Notes under the pieces: model-generated
Database searches by the model: none
What the model was told of the DNA's origin: nothing
The model's input: only the letters and a program-made list of their open reading frames with translations
In this document: piece by piece, positions 1-7,645 of the stretch
Position numbering within the stretch: position 1 is the stretch's first letter
Layout: each line of letters begins with the position of its first letter
NCBI GenBank assembly: GCA_021829055.1
Contig: JAJZCS010000069.1
Coordinates: 1-8,699, forward strand
Direction: 5' to 3'
Source of the DNA: Pseudomonadota bacterium
GTDB taxonomy: Bacteria; Pseudomonadota; Alphaproteobacteria; Acetobacterales; Acetobacteraceae
DNA: 8,699 nt
Made by a program: the position numbers and the translations under genes

Positions 1-23
1 CCCATTGCAGTTAACACGTGACC
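1..23 (-). repeat. 23-base inverted copy of a segment inside the cysteine desulfurase gene
   Basis: These bases are the exact reverse complement of 1814-1836. After one mismatch three more bases agree, then similarity falls off. Read on the minus strand, one frame gives RGHVLTAMG, the peptide that follows the active-site cysteine loop of the desulfurase. That frame has a stop about 20 codons upstream, no start codon, and none of the preceding active-site loop, so it is not a second intact gene. A 23-base match is far beyond chance. It could be a true small duplication or a chimeric join at a sequence end. Confidence 0.85.
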
Positions 24-85
24 TCGGAAACAACCATCCCCACACTTCGGGAACGGACGAATATGAGTTTACTACGCGAGCGTCG

Positions 86-93
86 TATATAAT
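86..93 (+). promoter_or_regulatory. Probable -10 element of the cysE promoter
   Basis: TATATAAT contains a perfect TATAAT hexamer at 88-93, 33 bases before the cysE start codon, which would put transcription start near base 100 and leave a leader of about 27 bases. No good -35 hexamer lies at the usual distance: GAGTTT sits at 17 bases, and TTTACT is only 14 bases away. The -10 is convincing by position and sequence, the complete promoter less so. I saw no IscR-like or other recognisable operator here. Confidence 0.45.
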
Positions 94-126
94 GTATTCG
101 GCCTTCAATTCCTACGGAAATGTCGC

Positions 127-858
127 ATGACCCGCATGTTTTTCCACGAGACCGTTCAGGCATACCGTCAGCGCGATCCGGCAGCTCGTTCAGCGCTCGA
201 GGTTATTCTGTGCTATCCTGGTTTTCATGCGCTAATGATTCATCGCGTGGCGCATGGTTTGTGGAGTCGGCGGCTATTCCTTCTGGGCCGGGTGATCTCA
301 CATTTTGGGCGCATGATGACAGGAATCGAAATCCATCCGGCTGCTAAAATCGGACGGCGCTGTATCATTGATCATGGTATGGGGGTCGTGATCGGAGAAA
401 CTGCTGAGGTGGGCGATGACGTATACCTCTACCATCAGGTGACATTGGGTGGCACATCCAGTGACCGAGGGAAGCGCCATCCAACGGTCGCTAATAATGT
501 CATCATTGGCGCCGGGGCAAAGATTCTCGGGGCGATTCATATCGGTGAGAACGCACGGATCGGCGCCAACGCTGTCGTGGTAGCGGAAGTGCCGGCGAAT
601 ACGACCGTGGTGGGAATTCCGGCGCGACCTGTCGAACGGGGCACGGCGGCGCGGCCGGCGAAGCCGCAATTCGATCCGTACGGAACACCCTGTGATCCGT
701 GTATCGACCCGATGCTTGCCGAGATCGAGAGTCTGCGCGCCGAACTGACCGAACTCGAATCGCGGCTGGCACGAGGCGAAGCCGAACTTCGACGTTCCGC
801 AGAGCGAGCTACGGGATTTGCGTCGGCGCGGTCGGGTGATGCTGACTTTACCTCGTGA
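127..858 (+). CDS. cysE: Serine O-acetyltransferase
   Basis: This cytoplasmic enzyme transfers acetyl from acetyl-CoA to L-serine, giving O-acetylserine for cysteine synthesis. The 243-residue product has a short helical N-terminus (about 1-60), then a left-handed beta-helix of hexapeptide repeats (about 65-170). Family motifs are [13 protein letters not shown] (81-93, with probable catalytic His83), HQVTLGGT (103-110), KRHP (116-119) and GIPARPV near the helix end. The short N-terminus matches the EpsC/NifP-like form rather than the longer enterobacterial CysE. A tail follows, with a Cys pair in GTPCDPC (186-192) and a likely coiled coil (about 196-225). It lacks the C-terminal Ile that docks enterobacterial CysE into CysK. 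ATG 127 is preceded by a weak ribosome site, CGGAAA at 115-120; ATG 136 is an alternative. The 3' end overlaps the desulfurase gene by 20 bases, so coupled translation is likely. Confidence 0.93.
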   Translation: MTRMFFHETVQAYRQRDPAARSALEVILCYPGFHALMIHRVAHGLWSRRLFLLGRVISHFGRMMTGIEIHPAAKIGRRCIIDHGMGVVIGETAEVGDDVYLYHQVTLGGTSSDRGKRHPTVANNVIIGAGAKILGAIHIGENARIGANAVVVAEVPANTTVVGIPARPVERGTAARPAKPQFDPYGTPCDPCIDPMLAEIESLRAELTELESRLARGEAELRRSAERATGFASARSGDADFTS

Positions 859-1996
859 CGGAGGCGCTCGCCTCTATCTGGATGCCAATGCGACCGAACC
901 GCTGCGACCGGCAGCGCGTGCGGCGGTCATGTCAGCGCTTGATTGCCTAGGTAACCCATCCTCCATCCATGCGGAAGGGCGGGCAGCGCGCCGGATATTA
1001 GAAACGGCGCGCGAGCATATTGCTTTGTTTTGCGGAGCCAGGCCGGAGGACGTCGTATTTTGTTCCGGCGCGACTGAGGCGAATGCGCTTGCCATAGCTT
1101 CACTGGGGCACGGAAAGAGAATTTTGATCGGCGCAACCGAGCACGACGCGGTACGGATGGCGGCGCCAGACGCGCTGTTGCTGGCGGTGCATAATGATGG
1201 GACCGTGGATCTTGCTGCGGTTCAAAGGGCGCTAAAGGACAATACCGGTGCGCTCGTATGTTTGATGGCGGCAAATAATGAAACTGGTGTGCTCCATCCG
1301 ATCAAAGAAGTGGCCAAGCTCTGTGGGCAGTTTGGGGCGCTTCTGCATGTTGACGCAGTGCAGGCGGCTGGTCGGCTGCGTGCGGATTTTTGTGCGCTTG
1401 GGGCATCGAGCGTTGCATTGTCGAGCCACAAGTTGGGTGGGCCGAAAGGCGCAGGAGCACTCGTTTTGGCGCGCGACGTTAGCGATCACGTGGCGCCACT
1501 GATTTTCGGCGGCGGACAGGAACGTGGACGACGAGGGGGAACGCCAGACCTTCCGGCGATATCTGGGTTTGGTGCCGCTGCGGCCGCGATAGCCAGCGAA
1601 GAACGGTCGCGGGTGACAGCGCTGCGCGATGCGATCGAGGCTGAGGCACTGTCCGTCGGCGCGACCGTGGTCGGCAAAGGCGCCCCAAGGTTGGGGAACA
1701 CGTCATGTCTTGCATTGCCGGGTATAAAGGCTGATGCGCAGGTGATCGGCCTCGACTTGGCCGGCATCGCAGTGTCCGCTGGGGCGGCTTGCTCGTCAGG
1801 CAAAGTTCGCCGCGGTCACGTGTTAACTGCAATGGGGTTGAAGCCGCTGGCTGAGTACGCAATCCGAGTTTCACTTCCCTGGAATGCACCACCCGATGTG
1901 GCCACAAAATTTTGTGCCGCATACCGGAAAATTGCGATCCGTGCCTTGCATAGCCCAGGCGCGTCTCATATTGCGATGACGGTTCCGGCTGGCTGA
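839..1996 (+). CDS. Cysteine desulfurase (NifS/IscS family)
   Basis: This PLP enzyme converts cysteine to alanine and holds the sulfur as an enzyme persulfide for Fe-S assembly or tRNA thiolation. From ATG 839 it has 385 residues, a usual family length. It shows the N-terminal [21 protein letters not shown], the ring-stacking His in ATEHDAV (about 101), [15 protein letters not shown] with the PLP Asp and Gln (about 172 and 175), the PLP-binding Lys in [10 protein letters not shown] (about 198), [12 protein letters not shown], and the persulfide Cys in [10 protein letters not shown] (about 318). The mobile-loop sequence differs from E. coli IscS (SGSACTS), so I cannot assign IscS versus another NifS-like subgroup and give no symbol. 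GTG 836 and TTG 818 are alternative in-frame starts; none has a good ribosome site and coupling to cysE is likely. Next to ferredoxin and mnmA, it may feed tRNA thiolation (inference). Confidence 0.92.
   Translation: MLTLPRDGGARLYLDANATEPLRPAARAAVMSALDCLGNPSSIHAEGRAARRILETAREHIALFCGARPEDVVFCSGATEANALAIASLGHGKRILIGATEHDAVRMAAPDALLLAVHNDGTVDLAAVQRALKDNTGALVCLMAANNETGVLHPIKEVAKLCGQFGALLHVDAVQAAGRLRADFCALGASSVALSSHKLGGPKGAGALVLARDVSDHVAPLIFGGGQERGRRGGTPDLPAISGFGAAAAAIASEERSRVTALRDAIEAEALSVGATVVGKGAPRLGNTSCLALPGIKADAQVIGLDLAGIAVSAGAACSSGKVRRGHVLTAMGLKPLAEYAIRVSLPWNAPPDVATKFCAAYRKIAIRALHSPGASHIAMTVPAG
1814..1836 (+). repeat. Partner of the inverted repeat at 1-23, inside the desulfurase gene
   Basis: This copy lies in frame inside the desulfurase gene and encodes part of the conserved segment after the active-site cysteine, so it is evidently the parental copy. 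It contains the palindromes CACGTG and GTTAAC. Together with 1-23 it brackets cysE and most of the desulfurase gene in inverted orientation. Confidence 0.85.
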
Positions 1997-2053
1997 CATG
2001 CCGGAGTGAAATCCGCGTTTATTGCCCGGATCCGAAGATGCAGGACGTAACAC

Positions 2054-2386
2054 ATGCCGAGTATGGTTTTCATCGAGCGCGATGGCACGCGCCGGGTTGT
2101 TGATGCGCCACTAGGACTTTCTGTGCTGGAAATCGCACATAAGCATGGCATCGATATCGAAGGCGCGTGTGAGGGATCGCTGGCATGTTCTACCTGCCAC
2201 GTAATTGTTGATCCAGAGTGGTACCCAAAATTGGCCGAGGCCAGTGAAGACGAGGAGGATATGCTTGATCTGGCGTTCGGCTTGCAGAAAACCTCGCGGT
2301 TGGGTTGTCAGATCGTAATGGATGAAACCTTGGATGGGTTGGTTGTACGGCTTCCAGCAGGCGTGTGTAATGCTCAGAACGGATAA
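2054..2386 (+). CDS. [2Fe-2S] ferredoxin, adrenodoxin/ISC type
   Basis: This 110-residue soluble electron carrier binds one [2Fe-2S] cluster. The ligands are visible as Cys39, Cys45, Cys48 and Cys85 (C-x5-C-x2-C-x36-C) in [14 protein letters not shown] and SRLGCQI. The acidic patch between them ([13 protein letters not shown], about 62-74) is typical of the bacterial Isc ferredoxin and adrenodoxin group, where it forms the partner-docking surface. Such proteins usually donate electrons for Fe-S cluster biogenesis. ATG 2054 has AGGA at 2042-2045 with eight bases of spacing; ATG 2063 is a possible later start. A 57-base gap separates it from the desulfurase, with no obvious terminator, so co-transcription is likely. 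The neighbouring desulfurase fits an Isc-type role, but no IscU, IscA or HscAB gene is in the window. Confidence 0.92.
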   Translation: MPSMVFIERDGTRRVVDAPLGLSVLEIAHKHGIDIEGACEGSLACSTCHVIVDPEWYPKLAEASEDEEDMLDLAFGLQKTSRLGCQIVMDETLDGLVVRLPAGVCNAQNG

Positions 2387-2407
2387 TTATCTGACGAGAT
2401 TGGCGTG

Positions 2408-3445
2408 ATGCGCATTGTGGTCGCAATGTCTGGCGGTGTGGACAGTTCGGTCGTGGCCGGATTGTTACACGAGGCTGGACACGAAGTAATCGGCATTACA
2501 CTTCATCTTTATGATCATGGCGCTGCTGCGGGGCGGAAGCGAGGGTGTTGCGGTGGGCAGGATATTAATGACGCGCGTAATGTTGCCGATCGCTTGGGCA
2601 TTGCGCATTACGTGATCGATGCGGAAGCAGAATTCCATGCGCAAGTGATTGGAGATTTTGTTGGATCATACGCGGAGGGGCGGACACCAGTACCGTGCGT
2701 GCGCTGTAACCAGCATCTAAAATTTGGGGATTTGCTTGGGCTGGCACGCGATCTGGGGGCCGAAGCCCTCGCGACTGGACACTACGTGCGACGGGAGGAC
2801 GGTGCTTCTGGACCAGAACTGCATGTGGCAGCGGACGCAGTGCGAGACCAATCGTGGTTCCTGTTTGCGACGACACGGGATCAACTTGCGTTTTCGCGTT
2901 TCCCGCTCGGAGATATGCCTGACAAGGGCGCGGTGCGAGCGGTAGCAACGCGGTTGGACTTGCCAGTTGCCCAGAAGCCCGACAGCCAGGACATATGTTT
3001 CGTGCCTTCGGGCTCGTATGCGGACCTGCTTGCACGATTGCGGCCCGATGCAGTCCAGCCTGGTGAAATTGTCGGCCTTGATGGCGCTGTTCTGGGTCGG
3101 CATCAGGGGATCGGACGTTACACGGTGGGTCAAGCGAAACGCCTCGGGGACGTGAACGGGCAGGTGGTGACCAGGATCGATGCGGCACGCCGACGGATTG
3201 AGGTCGGGCCGCGCAATACCGGAACGCGGCACGTGCGGCTCACGGAGACCAATTGGCTTATTGCGGTGCCCGCCGAACCGATTCGGACCCAGGTGAAATT
3301 GCGCGCGCGTGCTGAGCCGCAGCCAGCCGTCGTTGATATGGTTGCGGGGACGGTGATCTTGGATGACCCGTCACTGGCGGCACCTGGTCAGGCTTGCGTG
3401 GCCTATGATGGTACGCGGGTACTCGGGGGCGGTTTTATCGTTTGA
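2408..3445 (+). CDS. mnmA: tRNA-specific 2-thiouridylase MnmA
   Basis: MnmA adenylates U34 of the Lys, Glu and Gln tRNAs and replaces its 2-oxygen with sulfur delivered as persulfide from a desulfurase relay. The 345-residue product starts MRIVVAMSGGVDSS, where SGGVDSS (8-14) is the ATP pyrophosphatase loop. It continues with GCCGGQDINDAR (about 47-58), the first catalytic Cys in PVPCVRCN (Cys97), ATGHYVR, DQSWFLF, and the persulfide-accepting Cys in DSQDICFVPSG (Cys197). The C-terminal third, with GRYTVGQ, is the tRNA-binding and beta-barrel region. Length and motifs are normal. ATG 2408 is preferred over the adjacent GTG 2405 because the family usually begins M-[KR]-V/I-x-V-A-M-S-G-G. It lies 21 bases after the ferredoxin gene, so the two are probably co-transcribed. 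Sulfur would reach Cys197 from the desulfurase two genes upstream, directly or through a carrier not seen here (inference). Confidence 0.95.
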   Translation: MRIVVAMSGGVDSSVVAGLLHEAGHEVIGITLHLYDHGAAAGRKRGCCGGQDINDARNVADRLGIAHYVIDAEAEFHAQVIGDFVGSYAEGRTPVPCVRCNQHLKFGDLLGLARDLGAEALATGHYVRREDGASGPELHVAADAVRDQSWFLFATTRDQLAFSRFPLGDMPDKGAVRAVATRLDLPVAQKPDSQDICFVPSGSYADLLARLRPDAVQPGEIVGLDGAVLGRHQGIGRYTVGQAKRLGDVNGQVVTRIDAARRRIEVGPRNTGTRHVRLTETNWLIAVPAEPIRTQVKLRARAEPQPAVVDMVAGTVILDDPSLAAPGQACVAYDGTRVLGGGFIV

Positions 3446-3468
3446 GGGATGAGCCGGGTGCGCTCAGG
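3446..3468. other. Convergent 23-base gap between mnmA and tyrA
   Basis: The two genes converge here. A small inverted repeat, TGAGC at 3450-3454 and GCTCA at 3462-3466, could form a five-pair stem with a seven-base loop. There is no T-run on either strand, so it is at best a weak bidirectional terminator, and the second arm is only three bases from the tyrA stop codon. Confidence 0.25.
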
Positions 3469-4371
3469 TCAGGCTTGCTTGAGGTCGATCAGGGCCTGAC
3501 GAATCTTGCGGCCACGATGCACTTTGTCCTCAATGTACGCGGCATCACCCCAGCGGACCGCACGAGCCATCGCTTGAGTATCCTCGGTGAAACGGGCAAG
3601 CATTTCGAGCAGCGCATCGCGGTTGTTGAGGAAGATGTCACGCCACATGACAGGATCGGAGGCGGCGATGCGGGTGAAATCTCGAAAACCGGAGGCGGCA
3701 AACTGAAGCACTTCCTGGCGAGTTTCATCTGCTAGATCGTCAGCGGTACCGCAGATTGTGAATGCGATCAAATGGGGCAGGTGGCTAACGATGGCAACAA
3801 CGCGATCATGATGGCCAGGATCCATGACGGACACCATTGCACCACAGCGCTTCCAGAACTCTTTCATTTTGGCAATCGCCTCGGGATTTGTGCCAGGAGG
3901 AGGTGTAAGCAGAGTCCAGCGGCCTTCGAAAAGGTCAGAAAACCCGGCATCAGGGCCGGAGAATTCCGTTCCCGCCATCGGGTGGCCAGGGACGAGATGT
4001 ACATTCTCGGGGAGGTGGGGAAGAATGTCGCGGATGGCAGACTGCTTAGTGGAACCGACGTCTGTCACAATAGCGCCCGGCTTGAGATGAGGGCCGATGC
4101 TCTCGGCGACAGAAGCGAATGCACCGACCGGGGTGCACAGAATTACGCAATCCGCGTCGGCGACTGCGTCCTCTGGCGCCAGTTCACAGGTGTCGGCGAT
4201 CCCCAGTTCACGCACGCGGTTCAGTGTGGCTGAGGTGCGCGCGTTCGCAACGACTCGACAGGCCAAGGTGCCGCGCACGCGGGCTGCGCGGGCGATTGAA
4301 GATCCTATTAGACCAATGCCAATGAGGGCGACCGTGTTAAAGAGGGGAGCGGCCGTTTGGAGCTCAGACAT
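3469..4371 (-). CDS. tyrA: Prephenate (or arogenate) dehydrogenase TyrA
   Basis: TyrA oxidatively decarboxylates prephenate to 4-hydroxyphenylpyruvate, or arogenate to tyrosine. The 300-residue product opens with a Rossmann nucleotide motif, [12 protein letters not shown] (GxGxxG at 18-23). Residues matching those known in characterised TyrA proteins are Ser107 in DVGSTK, His130 in GHPMAGTE, His197 in SHLPH and Arg234 in FRDFTRIA. After the second strand, where NAD-preferring enzymes often have Asp, the sequence reads VVANAR; NADP use or relaxed specificity is possible (inference). No ACT regulatory domain is present. An open frame runs on upstream to 4467, but ATG 4371 is chosen because the Rossmann fold begins right after it and it overlaps the hisC stop by eight bases. 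This is the last gene of a tight minus-strand operon, and prephenate is supplied by its first gene. Confidence 0.93.
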   Translation of the reverse strand: MSELQTAAPLFNTVALIGIGLIGSSIARAARVRGTLACRVVANARTSATLNRVRELGIADTCELAPEDAVADADCVILCTPVGAFASVAESIGPHLKPGAIVTDVGSTKQSAIRDILPHLPENVHLVPGHPMAGTEFSGPDAGFSDLFEGRWTLLTPPPGTNPEAIAKMKEFWKRCGAMVSVMDPGHHDRVVAIVSHLPHLIAFTICGTADDLADETRQEVLQFAASGFRDFTRIAASDPVMWRDIFLNNRDALLEMLARFTEDTQAMARAVRWGDAAYIEDKVHRGRKIRQALIDLKQA

Positions 4372-5464
4372 GTGGATGTAGCCCACAAAAATCAGCGAGG
4401 GCGTCAGCAACTGCATCACATTCCTTGTCGGTACCGATCGTAATGCGCAGACAACGCGGCAACGCATAAGCCGACATCGGGCGGGTAATAATAAAGCATG
4501 AGCGCAAGTGTAAGTCGGCGGCCCGAGCGCGCGCGGGAGTGCCGAAATCAGCGAGTAGAAAATTAGCGTGTGACCGATATGTGGTGATGCCGATGGAGTG
4601 CAGTCGTTCTGTCAGGCGTGTCCGGGCTCGGCTATTGTGGGTGCGGGAGCGGACAGCCCATGCTGGATCGGCAAGAGCGGCGATCCCCGCAGCAGCTGCG
4701 AGTGAACTGACGTTGAATGGGCCGCGGGCGCGGTTGAGAACGTCGACAATAGGGGTACAAGCATAAGCCCAACCGAGGCGTACGCCACCCAAGCCGAAGA
4801 TTTTCGAGAAGGTGCGGGTCATTACCGTGTTGGAGCCAGCATCGGCCAGCTGGATTCCAGGATCGTAATCCGGATCGTCGACATATTCGGCGTATGCGGC
4901 ATCGAGGACCAGAAGGACGTCGGTTGGAAGTTTAGATCGCAAACGAGCGATCTCAGACTGGTGAACAAGGCTACCGGTAGGATTATTGGGGTTGGCAAGA
5001 CAGACGACGCGTGTTGCTGGCGTGATGTGGGCGAGGATCGCATCGATGTCGGTGGTCAAATTTCTTTCTGGTGCTTTGCGTACCGTCATGCCGGCGATTT
5101 TTGCGGCGATTTCATAAACCAGGAATCCGTGTGCACTCATTGTCAGCTCTGTGCCGACACCGCCATAAGATTGGATGAGAAGGGTTAGGAGCTCGTCGGA
5201 GCCGTTGCCACAAACGATCCGGGATGGATCAAGCCCAAATCTTTTCCCGATTGCGCTTCGGAGCGCGGTTGAGCTGCCATCGGGGTACCGATGAATACCT
5301 ACGCTCGCTTCTGCAATAGCGGCGATCGCAGCGGGAGGTGCCCCGAATGCTCCTTCGTTGGACGAGAGCTTGATTGCCTGGTTGGCGCCCGCGACAACGG
5401 ATTCGCCACCCACATACGGGGCAACGGAGAAGATCGCATCGCGGGGTCTGGGGGCGAAAGTCAT
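4364..5464 (-). CDS. hisC: Histidinol-phosphate / aromatic amino acid aminotransferase
   Basis: This fold-type I PLP aminotransferase of the HisC family interconverts imidazole-acetol phosphate and histidinol phosphate, and in many bacteria also transaminates aromatic keto acids. The 366 residues are a normal length. Visible motifs are [10 protein letters not shown] (about 32-41), NGSDELL (about 87-93), the PLP Asn in NPNNPTG (158-164), DAAYAEY (188-194), the PLP Lys in [16 protein letters not shown] (Lys221), and the substrate carboxylate Arg in CLRITIG (Arg340). Its ATG shares four bases (ATGA) with the chorismate mutase stop, and its end overlaps tyrA, so all three genes are probably translated together. 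Between chorismate mutase and tyrA, a main role in tyrosine and phenylalanine transamination is likely (inference). Sequence alone cannot exclude a histidine pathway role. Confidence 0.9.
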   Translation of the reverse strand: MTFAPRPRDAIFSVAPYVGGESVVAGANQAIKLSSNEGAFGAPPAAIAAIAEASVGIHRYPDGSSTALRSAIGKRFGLDPSRIVCGNGSDELLTLLIQSYGGVGTELTMSAHGFLVYEIAAKIAGMTVRKAPERNLTTDIDAILAHITPATRVVCLANPNNPTGSLVHQSEIARLRSKLPTDVLLVLDAAYAEYVDDPDYDPGIQLADAGSNTVMTRTFSKIFGLGGVRLGWAYACTPIVDVLNRARGPFNVSSLAAAAGIAALADPAWAVRSRTHNSRARTRLTERLHSIGITTYRSHANFLLADFGTPARARAADLHLRSCFIITRPMSAYALPRCLRITIGTDKECDAVADALADFCGLHPHV

Positions 5465-6381
5465 CGATCACTGGGCTCGGGTGCGGGTGGAAAGGCCTGG
5501 ACGGGAACCGCATAGCCACCGAGGACCGTTGGCGCAACGCCAAAGGCAGCGCCAATATCGCCGAGCCGGGGATCACCCCGGAAGATCAGCCCCGCGACGT
5601 CAGCGATCGCATAGCGCGCCTCTGGTCGGTCGGTAGCGCGGCGCGACACAATAGGACCAGGTGAAAATCCCGCCTTCGTTAGAACGGCGGCGATGCGGGC
5701 CGTACTGGTGTCAGCAGGCGTTTCGATGCCGAGAAGGCTGCGGTCGTCATCACTTGGGTCCAGCGTGATTGGGGCAACAACAAAGGCTTCGGCATGGGGC
5801 AGACCTTCTACCCGACGAGCCCAAAACGGAAGCTTGGCGATGATTGAGAGGCGCGGGGTGGCACCATGCATTAGGCCGATCCACCAGGCGGACTGATCGT
5901 CGTCCGATCCATCAGGTATCGGGAGGACCGCAGCTTGGGCAGCCCCGGTCGTGAGGTCTGCTAATGCTTGACCCGCAGAAGGATGGTGGCGCAATGGAAC
6001 AAGCGGCCCGAAATGTTCACGGGCCACAGTCTGAAGTTCTGGGATCGCACCATCGGCGACGGTGACCGTGAGGTCGCCTTCGATGGACAGCGCGCCTGCA
6101 AAGAGTTCACGCCAGATACGTAGAATCGTTTGTGGCGGCAAACGGCCAGCATGACGGCGCAGAAGGCGGCGGATCATAGCGGCTTCACGGCCCGGGCGTA
6201 TCATCACCCCACGTTTTCCACCCTCGCGTGCTACGCGCTCGATAATCCTGGCGCGCTCCATCAGAAGGTCGTGGAGGCGATCGTCGATTGCGTCAATTTC
6301 AGCGCGTAGTGATGCAAGCGCTGCCGGCACATCGGCTGCGGTGCCGCTTTCCGGCGGGCTGGATCTCGACATTTCAGACAT
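5461..6381 (-). CDS. AroQ chorismate mutase with an eroded prephenate dehydratase/ACT-like C-terminal region
   Basis: The N-terminal part (about 20-100) is an AroQ chorismate mutase, converting chorismate to prephenate. It has [16 protein letters not shown], then ERARII and [10 protein letters not shown], giving Arg26, Arg43, Arg65 and Glu66 as likely counterparts of E. coli active-site residues. The rest of the 306 residues resembles parts of a P-protein. [14 protein letters not shown] (151-164) recalls the VLPIENS of prephenate dehydratase; 214-294, including SLLGIET, IVSRRA and VLGGY, recalls an ACT domain. The second dehydratase lobe and the catalytic Thr-Arg-Phe motif are missing, so dehydratase activity is not expected. 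ATG 6381 is chosen because GAGGAG lies four bases upstream; the frame stays open to 6531 but that stretch is unlike the family and runs into metX. ATG 6372 is a lesser option. It is the first gene of the operon. I believe similar proteins occur in other Rhodospirillales (from memory). Confidence 0.85.
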   Translation of the reverse strand: MSEMSRSSPPESGTAADVPAALASLRAEIDAIDDRLHDLLMERARIIERVAREGGKRGVMIRPGREAAMIRRLLRRHAGRLPPQTILRIWRELFAGALSIEGDLTVTVADGAIPELQTVAREHFGPLVPLRHHPSAGQALADLTTGAAQAAVLPIPDGSDDDQSAWWIGLMHGATPRLSIIAKLPFWARRVEGLPHAEAFVVAPITLDPSDDDRSLLGIETPADTSTARIAAVLTKAGFSPGPIVSRRATDRPEARYAIADVAGLIFRGDPRLGDIGAAFGVAPTVLGGYAVPVQAFPPAPEPSDR

Positions 6382-6502
6382 GCGGCTCCTCGACCTGCAT
6401 CCCAATTCCACTGCTGTTGATACAGGACGAGGCCGTTTCGGCAAAGGTCTCGTCCGTAGCGGTTCTTGTCGAGCGGACCAACCGAGCGCATATGCGCCGG
6501 CA
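6382..6502. promoter_or_regulatory. Divergent intergenic region with imperfect palindrome (metX / chorismate mutase)
   Basis: This 121-base region must hold start signals for both divergent operons. Its main feature is an inverted repeat, GGACGAGGCC at 6425-6434 and GGTCTCGTCC at 6446-6455: ten-base arms with one mismatch and an 11-base spacer. It could be an operator or an RNA hairpin. Possible weak promoters are TTGTCG (6466-6471) with CATATG (6489-6494) for metX, and on the minus strand TTGCCG-16-TATCAA for chorismate mutase. Neither is strong. The only clear ribosome site is GAGGAG (6386-6391, minus) for chorismate mutase. I found no SAM-II riboswitch, which often precedes metX in alphaproteobacteria. 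Confidence 0.4.
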
Positions 6503-7645
6503 ATGGACATTACGCCACTTCCGGAAATCACCCACCAGAGCCTGCGGATCAGGCAACCCCTGCCGCTGGATTGCGGAATAGTGCTCGACGGTGTGACGAT
6601 CGCCTATCGGACCTACGGCACACTGAACGCGGCGAGATCCAATGCGATCCTAGTGTGCCACGCGCTTACCGGGGACCAATACGTTGCTGAGACACATCCT
6701 TTAACCGGCAAACCTGGCTGGTGGAACGGTCTGGTTGGGCCTGGCCTGCCCGTGGACACCGAACGGTACTTCGTCATCTGCGCGAATGTCCTGGGGGGTT
6801 GCATGGGTTCGACTGGGCCACGGTCACCGCGCGACGACAACCGTGCCGAGCCCTGGGGAATTGATTTTCCTCCCATCACAATACAGGACATGGTGCGCGC
6901 GCAGAAGATGCTGATCGACGAACTGCGAATTGAGAGGCTGTTCGCTGTCATTGGTGGTTCCATGGGCGGGATGCAGGTGCTGGCTTGGGCGGCATTGTAC
7001 CCAGATGCGGTGTTCGCGTCCCTCCCGATTGCGACAGCAGCGTATCATTCGGCACAGAACATCGCATTTCATGAAGTCGGTCGGCAGGCAATTCTTGGTG
7101 ATCCAGATTTTCGTGAAGGCCGGTACTGGGAGCAGGGAGTGATTCCGGCACAGGGGCTAGCTGTTGCTCGGATGACGGCGCATATCACTTACCTTTCTGA
7201 GGCGGCGTTGAGCCGAAAGTTTGGTCGGCGGATTCAGGGCGGCTCGGAAGTTGGGGGCGCGCTCTTCGGCGAGCGGTTTGCAGTGGAGAGTTATCTTGAG
7301 CATCAGGGGTCAAGCTTCGTGCGGCGTTTTGATGCCAATTCGTATCTGAGCATCACGCGGGCAATGGATTTCTTTGATCTGGCGGCAGATTACGGCGGAT
7401 CTCTGGCGGCGGCGTTCCGAAACACGCGGACGCGGTTCTTGCTGGTGTCGTTTAGTTCGGACTGGTTGTTTCCCACTGCTGAGAGTCGAGTGATTGCTCG
7501 CGCTCTAAATCAGGTGGCAGCCAATATTTCATTCGTCGAGATCGTGAGCGATAAGGGGCACGACGCGTTTCTGCTCGATGAACCAGATTTTTCGCGTACC
7601 GTAGCCGGCTTCCTTGCCGGCAGCGCTGTTGCAGCCGGAATTTGA
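6503..7645 (+). CDS. metX: Homoserine O-acyltransferase MetX
   Basis: MetX acylates the hydroxyl of L-homoserine, the committed step towards methionine. The 380-residue product is an alpha/beta-hydrolase-fold protein of normal length. It shows [12 protein letters not shown] (about 49-60), [14 protein letters not shown] (93-106), the nucleophile elbow GGSMGGMQ with Ser153, and the rest of the triad as Asp320 in FSSDWLFP and His353 in DKGHDAF. Most homologues use acetyl-CoA but some use succinyl-CoA, and I cannot decide which from sequence. The frame is open from 6341, but ATG 6503 is chosen because the conserved N-terminus begins just after it and the earlier part runs into the divergent gene. 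No Shine-Dalgarno sequence precedes ATG 6503, so leaderless translation is possible. Its TGA stop shares a base with the metW ATG (TGATG), so the two are an operon. Confidence 0.95.
   Translation: MDITPLPEITHQSLRIRQPLPLDCGIVLDGVTIAYRTYGTLNAARSNAILVCHALTGDQYVAETHPLTGKPGWWNGLVGPGLPVDTERYFVICANVLGGCMGSTGPRSPRDDNRAEPWGIDFPPITIQDMVRAQKMLIDELRIERLFAVIGGSMGGMQVLAWAALYPDAVFASLPIATAAYHSAQNIAFHEVGRQAILGDPDFREGRYWEQGVIPAQGLAVARMTAHITYLSEAALSRKFGRRIQGGSEVGGALFGERFAVESYLEHQGSSFVRRFDANSYLSITRAMDFFDLAADYGGSLAAAFRNTRTRFLLVSFSSDWLFPTAESRVIARALNQVAANISFVEIVSDKGHDAFLLDEPDFSRTVAGFLAGSAVAAGI

Noticed and set aside
1..60. Second cysteine desulfurase gene on the minus strand at the left edge
   Set aside because: Only nine codons match, an in-frame stop lies about 20 codons upstream, and the active-site loop that should precede them is not there.
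2565..3188. Long open frame of 207 codons on the minus strand
   Set aside because: It lies wholly antisense to mnmA, has no recognisable motif, and is a by-product of GC-rich codon use in a clear gene.
3772..4233. Plus-strand open frame of 153 codons
   Set aside because: It is antisense to tyrA, whose catalytic residues are all present in the other frame, and its translation resembles no family I know.
4372..4467. 32-residue N-terminal extension of TyrA
   Set aside because: The extension overlaps hisC coding sequence, is not family-like, and ATG 4371 gives the usual stop/start overlap.
5461..6381. Bifunctional PheA (chorismate mutase plus active prephenate dehydratase)
   Set aside because: The Thr-Arg-Phe motif and the second dehydratase lobe are missing, and the protein is shorter than P-proteins.
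6382..6502. SAM-II riboswitch before metX
   Set aside because: This was looked for because alphaproteobacterial metX genes often have one, but the conserved GCUAAAAA-type 3' segment and pseudoknot pattern are absent.
6382..6531. 50-residue N-terminal extension of the chorismate mutase gene
   Set aside because: It would run across the divergent promoter region into metX, and the ATG at 6381 has a good GAGGAG site.
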